A DNA stretch of 26,261 nucleotides from Methylomarinum sp050304855 (lineage in GTDB: Bacteria; Pseudomonadota; Gammaproteobacteria; Methylococcales; Methylomonadaceae): NCBI GenBank assembly GCA_050304855.1, contig JBNLEI010000116.1, positions 1-26,261 on the forward strand. The letters run 5' to 3'. Shown here in pieces: positions 1-7,150 of the stretch; the stretch's first letter is position 1, and every line of letters begins with the position of its first letter. The notes under the pieces are model-generated. The model made no database searches, was not told the DNA's origin, and worked only from the letters and a program-made list of their open reading frames with translations. A program made the position numbers and the translations under genes.

Positions 1-1
1 A

Positions 2-163
2 AGTCATCCCGATACGGCGCCGTTGGGGTGGCGAAAGTTTGCGGAATTGGTCGAGCAAAGTAATTTACCCGTTTATGCGTTAGGTGGATTGAAATTATCT
101 GATCTTCATCAATCTATTTTGTGTGGCGCCCAAGGCCTAGCAGGTATCAGCACATTTCAATAG
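2..163 (+). CDS. C-terminal end of a Nudix (MutT)/thiamine-phosphate-synthase-like fusion protein (partial, 5' end outside window)
   Basis: An open frame runs from the window edge to a TAG stop and gives 53 residues. The visible part contains PDTAPLGW, then YALGGL and GAQGLAGI, which resemble the last beta-alpha units of the ThiE-like TIM barrel. In many gammaproteobacteria a MutT-type Nudix hydrolase (8-oxo-dGTP clean-up) carries such a ThiE-like C-terminal domain and lies beside yacG and zapD, as here. The assignment rests on the ThiE-like tail plus neighbourhood, because the Nudix box itself is off the window. A free-standing ThiE is the alternative. The gene converges on trxC with 65 bases between the stops, and I see no clear terminator hairpin there. 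Confidence 0.7.
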   Translation, partial: SHPDTAPLGWRKFAELVEQSNLPVYALGGLKLSDLHQSILCGAQGLAGISTFQ

Positions 164-228
164 CGATATATTGTGGTTAGGGTTAAAGACTCCGCTTACC
201 ATATCGGCAATCGGTCAACGGGTGGGGT

Positions 229-660
229 TTAATGAAGCGATTTTAACCAACGAATGATATCGGCTGCGTGCATTGCGCCGGATTGTCGCGTTAGTTCTTT
301 TCCTTGTTTAAAGACGATTAAGGTGGGAATGCTGCGGATACCAAATTTAGCTGAAATTGCCTGTTCCTGTTCGGTGTTAATTTTTGCCAGTCGGAAATAG
401 GGTTCCAATGCAGCGGTTGCTTGAGCAAAAGCCGGAGCCATTGTCTGACAAGGGCCGCACCACGAAGCCCAGAAGTCGACCACTAGCGGAATATCATTGC
501 GGTTAAGGTGGCGGTCAAAATTCTCAGCGCTTAATGTGAGGGGATGGCCGGTAAAAAGCGCTTTTTTACATTTCCCGCATTTTGGCGCGTGTTGTAGTCG
601 CTCAGATGAAACGCGGTTAATCGTCATACAGTACGGACAAACGATATGAAGTTGATTCAT
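229..660 (-). CDS. trxC: Thioredoxin 2 (zinc-binding thioredoxin)
   Basis: This 143-residue protein has the TrxC layout. An N-terminal zinc ribbon has cysteines at 8, 11, 28 and 31. A thioredoxin fold follows with the active site WCGPC (Cys68 and Cys71) and the cis-proline stretch SIPTLIVF. It reduces disulfides in cytoplasmic proteins using electrons from thioredoxin reductase. The zinc ribbon separates it from TrxA. The ATG is preceded directly by GGAG, closer than usual, and lies 11 bases after the yacG stop, so it is probably the last gene of the minus-strand train. In E. coli trxC belongs to OxyR; I see no such site here. Confidence 0.93.
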   Translation of the reverse strand: MNQLHIVCPYCMTINRVSSERLQHAPKCGKCKKALFTGHPLTLSAENFDRHLNRNDIPLVVDFWASWCGPCQTMAPAFAQATAALEPYFRLAKINTEQEQAISAKFGIRSIPTLIVFKQGKELTRQSGAMHAADIIRWLKSLH

Positions 661-671
661 CTCCGTGAAGT

Positions 672-878
672 TTAGTGTAGGAAATTATCCTGGTCATTTT
701 CGAGATCGATGAAAACCGTTTCACCTGGTATCTTTTTTTCTTCCATAGCCCATTCGCCCAAGTCAATAAGCTTACATCGTTCACAGCAGAAGGGTTTAAA
801 GGGTTCATCGTGAATCCATTCAACAGGTTTTCCGCAGGTTGGGCATTTTACGGTAGGTATTTTTTGAGTCCGGTTCAT
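672..878 (-). CDS. yacG: DNA gyrase inhibitor / zinc-binding protein YacG
   Basis: The product is 68 residues, a normal length for YacG. It has the four zinc ligands Cys12, Cys15, Cys31 and Cys35 in the pattern CPTCGK...CCERCK, followed by the family signature LIDLGEWA. In E. coli YacG binds GyrB and blocks DNA binding by gyrase. The C-terminal tail is acidic, as in the family. The ATG shares one base with the zapD stop (TGATG), so translation is probably coupled. The order coaE-zapD-yacG is conserved in gammaproteobacteria, which supports the call. Confidence 0.92.
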   Translation of the reverse strand: MNRTQKIPTVKCPTCGKPVEWIHDEPFKPFCCERCKLIDLGEWAMEEKKIPGETVFIDLENDQDNFLH

Positions 879-1648
879 CAGAAAATACAGCGAGTTAAAG
901 AAAATGGTATGTCATTGGGTGTTTGAGAAGGTCTGCTTTCGTCGGAAGACGGTTTCATAAAACGGATAGTGAAGCGGTGTTTGCCGCCGCTGATCTCAGC
1001 AAAACAGGGGATTTCAGCGTCAACGCCGACTCTGAGCAGCTGAATCGGGTGGCTGGTGTCCAGGCTCATCTGAAAAAAACCGGCTTTTGCCATCTCTTTT
1101 TTAGGGGTGCTGCTTTGTCTGATGAAATTAAGGATGAGATCAATAGCCGTTCGAATATTGTTGAGGGGTTGCGTCCATCTCTCCAAATCTTTTTGCTGGT
1201 CGGCGTCCTCCTGCTCCAGCCAATAGTGAAAGGCGGGTAGATCAAATGAACAGCTACCGCCGGGTATGGCATTACGTTGTGAGATACTTTGGAACAAGTC
1301 GCTTTCCATGACGCTGATACCAATTTTGCCGTTGGCGCGGTATAGATTTTTACTAACGTGAGTAAGTTGTTCGAGTATTTGTTGCAGTTTGTCGGTATCC
1401 ACTCCTTGACTATGAGCAATCTGATTCAATACTTTGATATGGCGGTCGAGTTCCTTCAATAGTTCGGATTTAAGATCGTTTCGGCTGAAAATCATCAAAA
1501 TGTCCAGCAATACCGAAATAGCGGCTCGTTTGTCATATATTGTCGAGCCGACGACAAAATGACTCAGTTGCAGGAATAATTGTTCCAGCCGCATAAAAAC
1601 TCGAATTCGTTCGTTAAGAGGGAATTCGTAAATGGTCTGTGTATTCAA
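878..1648 (-). CDS. zapD: Cell division protein ZapD (Z-ring-associated)
   Basis: This 256-residue protein matches ZapD along its length. It opens with a motif like YEFPLNERIRVFMRLE, continues with an alpha-helical N-terminal domain (LLKELDRH), has the conserved IPGGSCSFDLPAFHYWL near residues 130-145, and ends in a beta-rich domain with HRFTIRFM. ZapD cross-links FtsZ filaments at the division site in the cytoplasm. The start is a TTG codon. It is chosen because the E. coli protein begins at the same place relative to the PLNE motif, and an AGGG lies about 10 bases upstream. It lies between coaE and yacG, as in E. coli. A 113-base gap separates it from coaE. Confidence 0.93.
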   Translation of the reverse strand: MNTQTIYEFPLNERIRVFMRLEQLFLQLSHFVVGSTIYDKRAAISVLLDILMIFSRNDLKSELLKELDRHIKVLNQIAHSQGVDTDKLQQILEQLTHVSKNLYRANGKIGISVMESDLFQSISQRNAIPGGSCSFDLPAFHYWLEQEDADQQKDLERWTQPLNNIRTAIDLILNFIRQSSTPKKEMAKAGFFQMSLDTSHPIQLLRVGVDAEIPCFAEISGGKHRFTIRFMKPSSDESRPSQTPNDIPFSLTRCIF

Positions 1649-1761
1649 GCCGGGTTTGCCCTAGATTTTATCTATAGATTTATAGGTTGATCTGTTTGTA
1701 TTTTGACACAAATCCCATCCGAATATAGATACATATGGGGAACTTTTTGCGTCTAAAACGA
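1649..1761. other. AT-rich spacer between coaE and zapD
   Basis: The only sizeable gap within the coaE-to-trxC part of the train is 113 bases of AT-rich DNA. It contains a perfect 10-base palindrome, ATCTATAGAT, at 1670-1679. On the minus strand, TATAAA-like hexamers lie close to zapD, but none has a convincing -35 at 16-18 bases. A weak or activated zapD promoter is possible. I see no terminator hairpin with a T-run for coaE. Confidence 0.3.
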
Positions 1762-2355
1762 TTAGTATGCCAATTTAAGGTATAAATTGTGAAGCTTTTT
1801 TACTTGTTCTGCAAGTTGGCTGGGCGATTTTGAATTGTCTATGATGTCGTCGGCACTGGTTAACCGTTGTTCTCGGGAGATTTGGCTGGCAATAATGCTG
1901 ATAACACGTTCGCGGGAGAGGCCATCACGTTGGTTGACGCGTTCGATTTGAGTTTCAACCGGACAGTCGACCACTAGTATTCTGTCCACCAAATCAGTCA
2001 TTTTTGTTTCCAACAATAAAGGAATGCTAAGGATGCAATAGGCGCAGTTCAGTAGTTTGAGTTCTTGCTTGATCCGGGCATAGATCAACGGGTGAAGAAT
2101 GCTTTCCAATTGTTTTTTTTGTTGTGGATCGGAAAAGACCACATCTCTTAGTTTAGGCCGATTCAAAGTGCCGTCTTGAAGGATAATTTGTTTGCCGAAT
2201 ACCTGCTCCAGTTGTGTCAATGCAGGAGTTCCCGGAGTCACGAGATCCCGTGCAATAATATCGGCATCAATAACAGGGATGCCGAGTTCCTCAAACAGGG
2301 TTGAGACGGTAGACTTTCCACAACCAATGCCGCCTGTCAGACCGATTTTTAGCAC
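1762..2355 (-). CDS. coaE: Dephospho-CoA kinase
   Basis: CoaE catalyses the last step of coenzyme A synthesis, phosphorylating the 3'-hydroxyl of dephospho-CoA with ATP. The 197-residue product is of normal length. It carries the P-loop GGIGCGKST at residues 8-16, the DADIIARDLV segment that follows it, HPLIYARI in the CoA-binding region and a lid with RVNQRDGLS. The start is GTG, five bases after the pilD stop, with no obvious Shine-Dalgarno sequence, so coupling to pilD is likely. pilD-coaE-zapD-yacG is the usual gammaproteobacterial order. panB, panC and panD, which feed the same pathway, also lie in this window. Confidence 0.95.
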   Translation of the reverse strand: MLKIGLTGGIGCGKSTVSTLFEELGIPVIDADIIARDLVTPGTPALTQLEQVFGKQIILQDGTLNRPKLRDVVFSDPQQKKQLESILHPLIYARIKQELKLLNCAYCILSIPLLLETKMTDLVDRILVVDCPVETQIERVNQRDGLSRERVISIIASQISREQRLTSADDIIDNSKSPSQLAEQVKKLHNLYLKLAY

Positions 2356-2360
2356 TGAGG

Positions 2361-3233
2361 TTATAATCCGACGCTATTCAAATAGAGGCGGTTAATATCT
2401 TCCCCCCAAATTAGGGCTAGCCAACCGGCAGCGGCCAAGTAAGGGCCAAACGGAATCGGGATGTTACGATCATGTCTGACTAGAACGATCATGGCAATAC
2501 CGATAACCGCTCCCACCAACGATGATAGAAGAACAATCAGCGGCAAATATTGCCAGCCCAGCCAAGCTCCGAATAGAGCCAAGAGTTTGAAATCGCCAAA
2601 TCCCATCCCTTCTTTGCCTGTGAATAGTTTAAAAAGTTGATACACCATCCAAAGGCTCAGATATCCTGCAATTGCGCCTATGATGCTTGAGTCCGTGTCG
2701 GTATAAAGAGAGAATAAGCTTAATAGCAATCCCAGCCAAAGCAGAGGAAGGGTAATGGAATCGGGCAGTAATTGATGGTCGATGTCGATAAAACTCAGAG
2801 CAATCAGACACCAAGTCAATAATAAGCCGAACAGCATTTCGATGCCATAGCCGAAATGCCAGGCAACAACCGCGGAACAAAAAGCGGTAAATACTTCTAT
2901 TAAAGGGTATCGTAGCGAAATCGGTGTTCCGCACTGTGCGCATTTGCCTTGCAACAAGAGATAACTCAATACCGGGATATTTTGATAGGCTTTGATTTTC
3001 GTTTGACAGTAGGGACAACGTGAATGCGGGACAATCAAGTTGAATGGCTCCGTTTCTGTTTCTGTTTCCAATTCCAGAAACTCGCGGCACTCCCGGCGCC
3101 AGTCGCGATCCATCATGACCGGCAATCTGAAAATGACAACATTTAAAAAGCTTCCGACCAGTAGACCGACAATGAAAATACTAGAAATCAGCAGATTAGG
3201 CGATTGCTGCAGAATATCAAAGATGGAGTTCAT
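2361..3233 (-). CDS. pilD: Type IV prepilin peptidase / N-methyltransferase
   Basis: PilD is a polytopic inner-membrane aspartyl protease that cleaves the leader of prepilins and methylates the new N-terminus. The 290-residue protein shows a first membrane segment, then a cytoplasmic loop with zinc cysteines Cys73, Cys76, Cys98 and Cys101, and further hydrophobic segments. The catalytic aspartates are in FIDIDHQLLPD (Asp150) and GFGD (Asp214). The NVVIFRLP motif and the four cysteines point to a bifunctional enzyme. The cytoplasmic loop includes an alternating Glu-Thr run at residues 56-62 encoded by a tandem hexamer. No Shine-Dalgarno is visible before the ATG, and a GC-rich hairpin lies 19 bases upstream. 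It follows pilC and precedes coaE. Confidence 0.95.
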   Translation of the reverse strand: MNSIFDILQQSPNLLISSIFIVGLLVGSFLNVVIFRLPVMMDRDWRRECREFLELETETETEPFNLIVPHSRCPYCQTKIKAYQNIPVLSYLLLQGKCAQCGTPISLRYPLIEVFTAFCSAVVAWHFGYGIEMLFGLLLTWCLIALSFIDIDHQLLPDSITLPLLWLGLLLSLFSLYTDTDSSIIGAIAGYLSLWMVYQLFKLFTGKEGMGFGDFKLLALFGAWLGWQYLPLIVLLSSLVGAVIGIAMIVLVRHDRNIPIPFGPYLAAAGWLALIWGEDINRLYLNSVGL

Positions 3234-3252
3234 AGTGATTTATTAAAGTGAT

Positions 3253-3272
3253 GCCCCGAAACCGGCCGGGGC
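3253..3272 (-). other. GC-rich stem-loop between pilC and pilD
   Basis: A six-base-pair stem GCCCCG/CGGGGC with an eight-base loop lies in the 60-base gap between pilC and pilD. On the transcribed strand it is not followed by a T-run, so it is a poor terminator. It may instead be an mRNA processing or stability element, or it may tune pilD translation. Confidence 0.45.
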
Positions 3273-3293
3273 AAGATAACGTTGATTTTAGTA

Positions 3294-4517
3294 TTAGCCG
3301 ACTGCCGCGCCGAGTTTGAAGATAGGCAAATACATTGCGACAATCAAGCCCCCAACTAATATACCTAAAACCACCATGATGATTGGTTCCATTAAGCTGC
3401 TTAGGTTATCGACAAGGTTGTCGACTTCCTCTTCGTAGAAATCGGCGACTTTATCCAGCATGGCATCGATTGAGCCGGATTCTTCGCCGATAGCAACCAT
3501 TTGAATCACCATGTGAGGAAATAAATTGGCCTGCGACATTGAAAACTGCAATTGCTGTCCTGTTGAAACGTCCTCACGCATTTTCATAACCGCATCGTAA
3601 TAAATGATATTACCGGTAGCGCCGGCTACTGATTCCAATGCCTCCACCAAAGGGACGCCTGCGGCGGACATGGTTGACAGCGTTCTGGCAAAACGGGCAA
3701 TGGCCGACTTATCAAGAATCATCCCGATAACGGGGATCTTCAATAAGGTTCGGTCCAGAAACTGGTTGAATGCTCGGGAACGTTTCTTGAAGTAACCGAA
3801 GACATAAATGGTGATACCAACCACGCCGATTACCGCCCACCACCATTCCTGCGCCCATTCCGATAGGCTGATAACAAATTTCGTGAAAGCAGGCAGGTCT
3901 GCCCCGAAACCTTTGAACAAGTCTTCGAAGACCGGCACCACGAAAATCAGCAGGACTGCTGTGACGATGAATGCAACGACCAAAACTGCAACCGGGTAGG
4001 TAAGTGCTTTTTTGACTTTTTTCTTAATGGATTCGGCTTTTTCCTTATAGGTAGCGATCTTATCCAGCAGAGACTCCAAAACACCTGCCTGTTCGCCGGC
4101 TTCGACCAGATTGCAAAACAAGTCATCGAAATACAGGTTTTTTCGGCCGAGCGCCTGAGCCAACGTATCGCCGCCCTCGATATCCGATTTGATCGATAAC
4201 AGCATTTCCGACATAGCGGCATTTTCATGGCCTTTGCCGATAATGTCAAAAGATTGCACCAGCGGTACCCCGGCTTCCAGCATGGTCGCTAATTGTCGAG
4301 CAAAGATGGCGATATCGCCGGGCGTGATTGTTTTCGTCTTGCTGCCGAATAATGGTTTGGGTTTGGGCTTGATCTTAATAACCCGGACATTCATTCGCCT
4401 CAAATCTGCTCTGGCGACAGTTTCGCTTTTGGCGCTGATTTCACCTTTAGTTTTAGTGCCCTGTTTATCGATGCCTTCCCAGATAAAATCGATTTGCTCT
4501 TCTTCCTTTTCTGCCAT
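3294..4517 (-). CDS. pilC: Type IV pilus inner-membrane platform protein PilC
   Basis: PilC sits in the inner membrane and couples the PilB motor to pilin insertion. The 407-residue protein has two tandem GspF-type domains, around residues 70-195 and 270-395. Each contains the family pattern with LxxGVPLVxxxE or similar (ATMLEAGVPLVQSFD and STMSAAGVPLVEALE) and GEQAG or GEESG. Hydrophobic segments lie near 170-195, 220-240 and 375-400. The ATG lies two bases after the pilB stop and has a good Shine-Dalgarno, AAGGAAT, inside the end of pilB. It is co-transcribed with pilB and pilD. Confidence 0.96.
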   Translation of the reverse strand: MAEKEEEQIDFIWEGIDKQGTKTKGEISAKSETVARADLRRMNVRVIKIKPKPKPLFGSKTKTITPGDIAIFARQLATMLEAGVPLVQSFDIIGKGHENAAMSEMLLSIKSDIEGGDTLAQALGRKNLYFDDLFCNLVEAGEQAGVLESLLDKIATYKEKAESIKKKVKKALTYPVAVLVVAFIVTAVLLIFVVPVFEDLFKGFGADLPAFTKFVISLSEWAQEWWWAVIGVVGITIYVFGYFKKRSRAFNQFLDRTLLKIPVIGMILDKSAIARFARTLSTMSAAGVPLVEALESVAGATGNIIYYDAVMKMREDVSTGQQLQFSMSQANLFPHMVIQMVAIGEESGSIDAMLDKVADFYEEEVDNLVDNLSSLMEPIIMVVLGILVGGLIVAMYLPIFKLGAAVG

Positions 4518-4519
4518 AG

Positions 4520-6232
4520 TTATTCCTTAGTTACTCGGTCAATTTCTTCCAGTGTCGTGATGCCTTGCTTGACCTTGAGTAGCCCCGAAGCCCTGAGGTC
4601 GTTGATACCTTCGCTTTTGGCCAGTTCTGCCATTTCCATGGCGTTGCCGCCTCTCAAAATCAGGGCACGCATGTTTTCGCTGATCGGTAAGACTTGATAA
4701 ATACCCACCCGGCCTTTATAACCGCCGTTACATTGTTCGCAGCCGACATGGTTGAAAACTTTCAAATTGGGAATTTCTTCTTTTGTATATCCGGCTTCCA
4801 GGTAAACGTTTTCCGGATAGTCGGCCGGTTTTTTGCAATGCTCACATAAACGCCTGGCCAATCTTTGTGCCATGATCAAATTAACCGCTGATACGATATT
4901 GAAGGGTTCGATACCCATTTGAACCAAACGGTTAATGGTTTGCGGGGCATCGTTGGTATGGAGAGTAGATAATACCAAGTGACCCGTTTGTGCGGCTTTG
5001 ACGGCGATGCTAGCGGTTTCCAAGTCACGAATCTCGCCAACCATGATAATATCGGGGTCCTGTCTAAGAAAGGCTTTCAAAGCTTCGGCGAAAGTTAGAC
5101 CTGCTTTAGGATTAACGTTGACTTGGTTGATACCTTCCACTGTGATCTCCACCGGGTCTTCCGCAGTGGAAATATTGCGTTCCATGCTATTAAGGATATT
5201 CAATCCGGTGTAAAGCGAAACCGTTTTACCACTACCGGTCGGACCGGTCACCAAGACCATGCCGTAAGGTTTGTGTATGGCCGAGAGAAACAGTTTTTGT
5301 TGTTCCGGTTCAAAACCCAGTTTTTCAATCCCGATTTGCGCGCTAGTCGGGTCGAGGATACGAAGTACCACTTTTTCTCCGAACAAAGTCGGACAAGTGT
5401 TGACACGGAAATCGATGGCGCGGTTTTTCGACAACTGCATTTTGATGCGACCGTCTTGCGGTACCCTGCGCTCTGCAATGTCCATTCTGGACATGACTTT
5501 GATTCGGGAAATGATCCGATTGGAGATATTAGACGGCGGACTCGCTGCTTCGTAAAGAATGCCGTCCCCGCGAAAACGAATACGGAATTTTTTTTCAAAA
5601 GGTTCCAGATGGATATCGGAAACTCCTTTCTTGATCGAGTCCAGCAAAATTTTGTTGACGAATCGGACGATTGGCGCGTCGTCGACATCCGATGTGGTTT
5701 CCTCTTTTGGAAGCTCGTCTTCGCCGGAGGAGATATCGATGTTATCCAGGTCTTCATCGAGCAGGTCCTTCATCGAAGTATCTGCGGCTTCCAATGCGGC
5801 TTCTATAGCACTGCTGAGTTTGTCCTCTTCGACTAGAATATTTTCGGTATTTAGTCGGGTGTGGAATTTTATTTCATCCAGGGCTTGAAAATTGGTCGGA
5901 TCCGAAGTAGCGACAAATAACCGGTTGCCGCGTTTGAACAGAGGCAAGGCATGATGTTGTCTGATTAATTTTTCGCTGACGAGCTTGATCGGAAGTGAGG
6001 GAATCTCAATTGCGCTCAGGTCGAAGAACGGAACGCCGAACTCAACAGAAGCAAAAGATGCGATCGTTTTGCTGTCCAGATGCTTATTGTTGACCAGATA
6101 ACTGATTAACGAAACTTTTTGTTTAGTGGCTTCCTGAATGGCTGAATGAGCGCTTTCTTCAGTCAGCAGACCTTCTCTGATCAGACATTTGGTCAATCCG
6201 CTAAATTGTATATCACTTGCTGCTGTCGACAT
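4520..6232 (-). CDS. pilB: Type IV pilus extension ATPase PilB
   Basis: PilB is the cytoplasmic hexameric ATPase that drives pilus extension. The 570-residue protein has the N-terminal GspE/PilB domain (about 1-150), an acidic linker (about 155-185), the PAS-like N2 domain, and the ATPase core. The core shows Walker A GPTGSGKT at 330-337, an Asp box near 357-361, the Walker B/Glu region IIMVGEIRD at 396-404, and the His box TLHTND at 423-428. A zinc-binding tetracysteine is present at Cys463, Cys466, Cys498 and Cys501, as is usual for PilB/GspE. The start is fixed by the family-like N-terminus (SGLTKCLIREGLL). No Shine-Dalgarno is evident. A candidate sigma-70 promoter lies about 40 bases upstream. 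Confidence 0.97.
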   Translation of the reverse strand: MSTAASDIQFSGLTKCLIREGLLTEESAHSAIQEATKQKVSLISYLVNNKHLDSKTIASFASVEFGVPFFDLSAIEIPSLPIKLVSEKLIRQHHALPLFKRGNRLFVATSDPTNFQALDEIKFHTRLNTENILVEEDKLSSAIEAALEAADTSMKDLLDEDLDNIDISSGEDELPKEETTSDVDDAPIVRFVNKILLDSIKKGVSDIHLEPFEKKFRIRFRGDGILYEAASPPSNISNRIISRIKVMSRMDIAERRVPQDGRIKMQLSKNRAIDFRVNTCPTLFGEKVVLRILDPTSAQIGIEKLGFEPEQQKLFLSAIHKPYGMVLVTGPTGSGKTVSLYTGLNILNSMERNISTAEDPVEITVEGINQVNVNPKAGLTFAEALKAFLRQDPDIIMVGEIRDLETASIAVKAAQTGHLVLSTLHTNDAPQTINRLVQMGIEPFNIVSAVNLIMAQRLARRLCEHCKKPADYPENVYLEAGYTKEEIPNLKVFNHVGCEQCNGGYKGRVGIYQVLPISENMRALILRGGNAMEMAELAKSEGINDLRASGLLKVKQGITTLEEIDRVTKE

Positions 6233-6268
6233 GAAAAGGAACGGAAATATTAATTTACTGTAAAGGCA

Positions 6269-6296
6269 AATATAGATGAAATAAGGATTTTGTCCA
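6269..6296 (-). promoter_or_regulatory. Candidate sigma-70 promoter for pilB
   Basis: On the minus strand TGGACA (6291-6296) and TATATT (6269-6274) are separated by 16 bases, each one base from consensus or close to it. Transcription would begin about 30 bases before the pilB ATG. It lies in the 120-base gap after the response regulator gene, the clearest internal break in the train. I did not see a sigma-54 GG/GC pair. Confidence 0.5.
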
Positions 6297-6352
6297 CTTA
6301 TTTACAGCGAGGAGAGAACCGGGTTTTTGAAGTCGTGAAGACCTGCTCGTTA

Positions 6353-7147
6353 TTAGGAGAGTAATTGTATGATCAGTTGTCGGATGCCGGACGGCTCAAA
6401 CGGTTTATCCAAAATAGCAGAGACTCCGGCTTTTTCTACAGCTGCCAAACGATTTTGATTTTGTTCGCTGGTGACCATTAGGATAGGCGTCGAATGTTGG
6501 CCCGGTCGGGTACGGATATGCTGAGTCAGTTGTAAGCCGTCGACTTCTGGCATATTGAGGTCGGTGATGATTAAATCGAAATACTGTTGCGAAAGAATAT
6601 CGATGGCTTGAATGCCGTCCGAAGCCGTTGTGATCAAATCGATGCCAATGTCGTTCAATATGCGAGTCAGAAAATTTTGCGAAAGCTGGCTATCGTCGAC
6701 CAGTAAAACTTTCAAGTCTTCGATGTCAAAATGGGTCAACTCGATTTTCTGGGGATTCAGGTAATCCAATGTGGCGGAAAGGGCTGTATCCAGTTCATCG
6801 AGAGTGAAGGGTTTTGGTAGGATTCCGATAGCGCCGGCTTGCCTGATCGGTTCTAAGTATCGGATGTTGGTTTCGCTGGAAATCAACAAGAAAGCCATTT
6901 CATAGGATGAATTCTCCTGCCGGATCGCGTGGACTAGCTCGACACCGGTCATGTCAGGTAAGTACATCGCGCTGATAATCAGGTCGGGTTGATGTTGGCG
7001 TAACGCCGCCAATGTTTCTGTTCCTGATGAAATTGTCGAGATGTCGGCAATACCGAACTCTATAAGACAATGTTTGATAATCTGCTGTTGGGTGTTCGAT
7101 GGCTCGACTAGATAAACCTTAAGTTCGGTAAGCTCTCGAGAAACCAT
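6353..7147 (-). CDS. Two-receiver response regulator; first receiver degenerate
   Basis: The 264-residue protein consists of two receiver (REC) domains and no output domain. REC2 (about 145-264) has the full phosphorylation site: Asp151/Asp152, phospho-acceptor Asp196 in DLIITDLNMP, Thr226/Ser227 and Lys248. REC1 (about 10-130) keeps the fold and the Lys (Lys112), but has Ala60 where the phosphorylated Asp belongs (DLIISAMYLP) and Glu-Pro in place of the acidic pair. REC1 is therefore probably a non-phosphorylated partner-binding or dimerising domain. The gene begins three bases after the HDOD-GAF stop and precedes pilB. I infer that it relays a signal, possibly to pilus function, but no kinase is encoded nearby. 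Confidence 0.85.
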   Translation of the reverse strand: MVSRELTELKVYLVEPSNTQQQIIKHCLIEFGIADISTISSGTETLAALRQHQPDLIISAMYLPDMTGVELVHAIRQENSSYEMAFLLISSETNIRYLEPIRQAGAIGILPKPFTLDELDTALSATLDYLNPQKIELTHFDIEDLKVLLVDDSQLSQNFLTRILNDIGIDLITTASDGIQAIDILSQQYFDLIITDLNMPEVDGLQLTQHIRTRPGQHSTPILMVTSEQNQNRLAAVEKAGVSAILDKPFEPSGIRQLIIQLLS

Positions 7148-7150
7148 GGG

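Noticed and set aside
923..1240. A 105-codon plus-strand frame opposite zapD
   Set aside because: It is antisense to a confident zapD, and its composition is not protein-like.
5123..5836. A 237-codon open frame on the plus strand opposite pilB
   Set aside because: It lies entirely within pilB, has no family-like motifs and no ribosome site. PilB is certain on the other strand, so this is a shadow frame.
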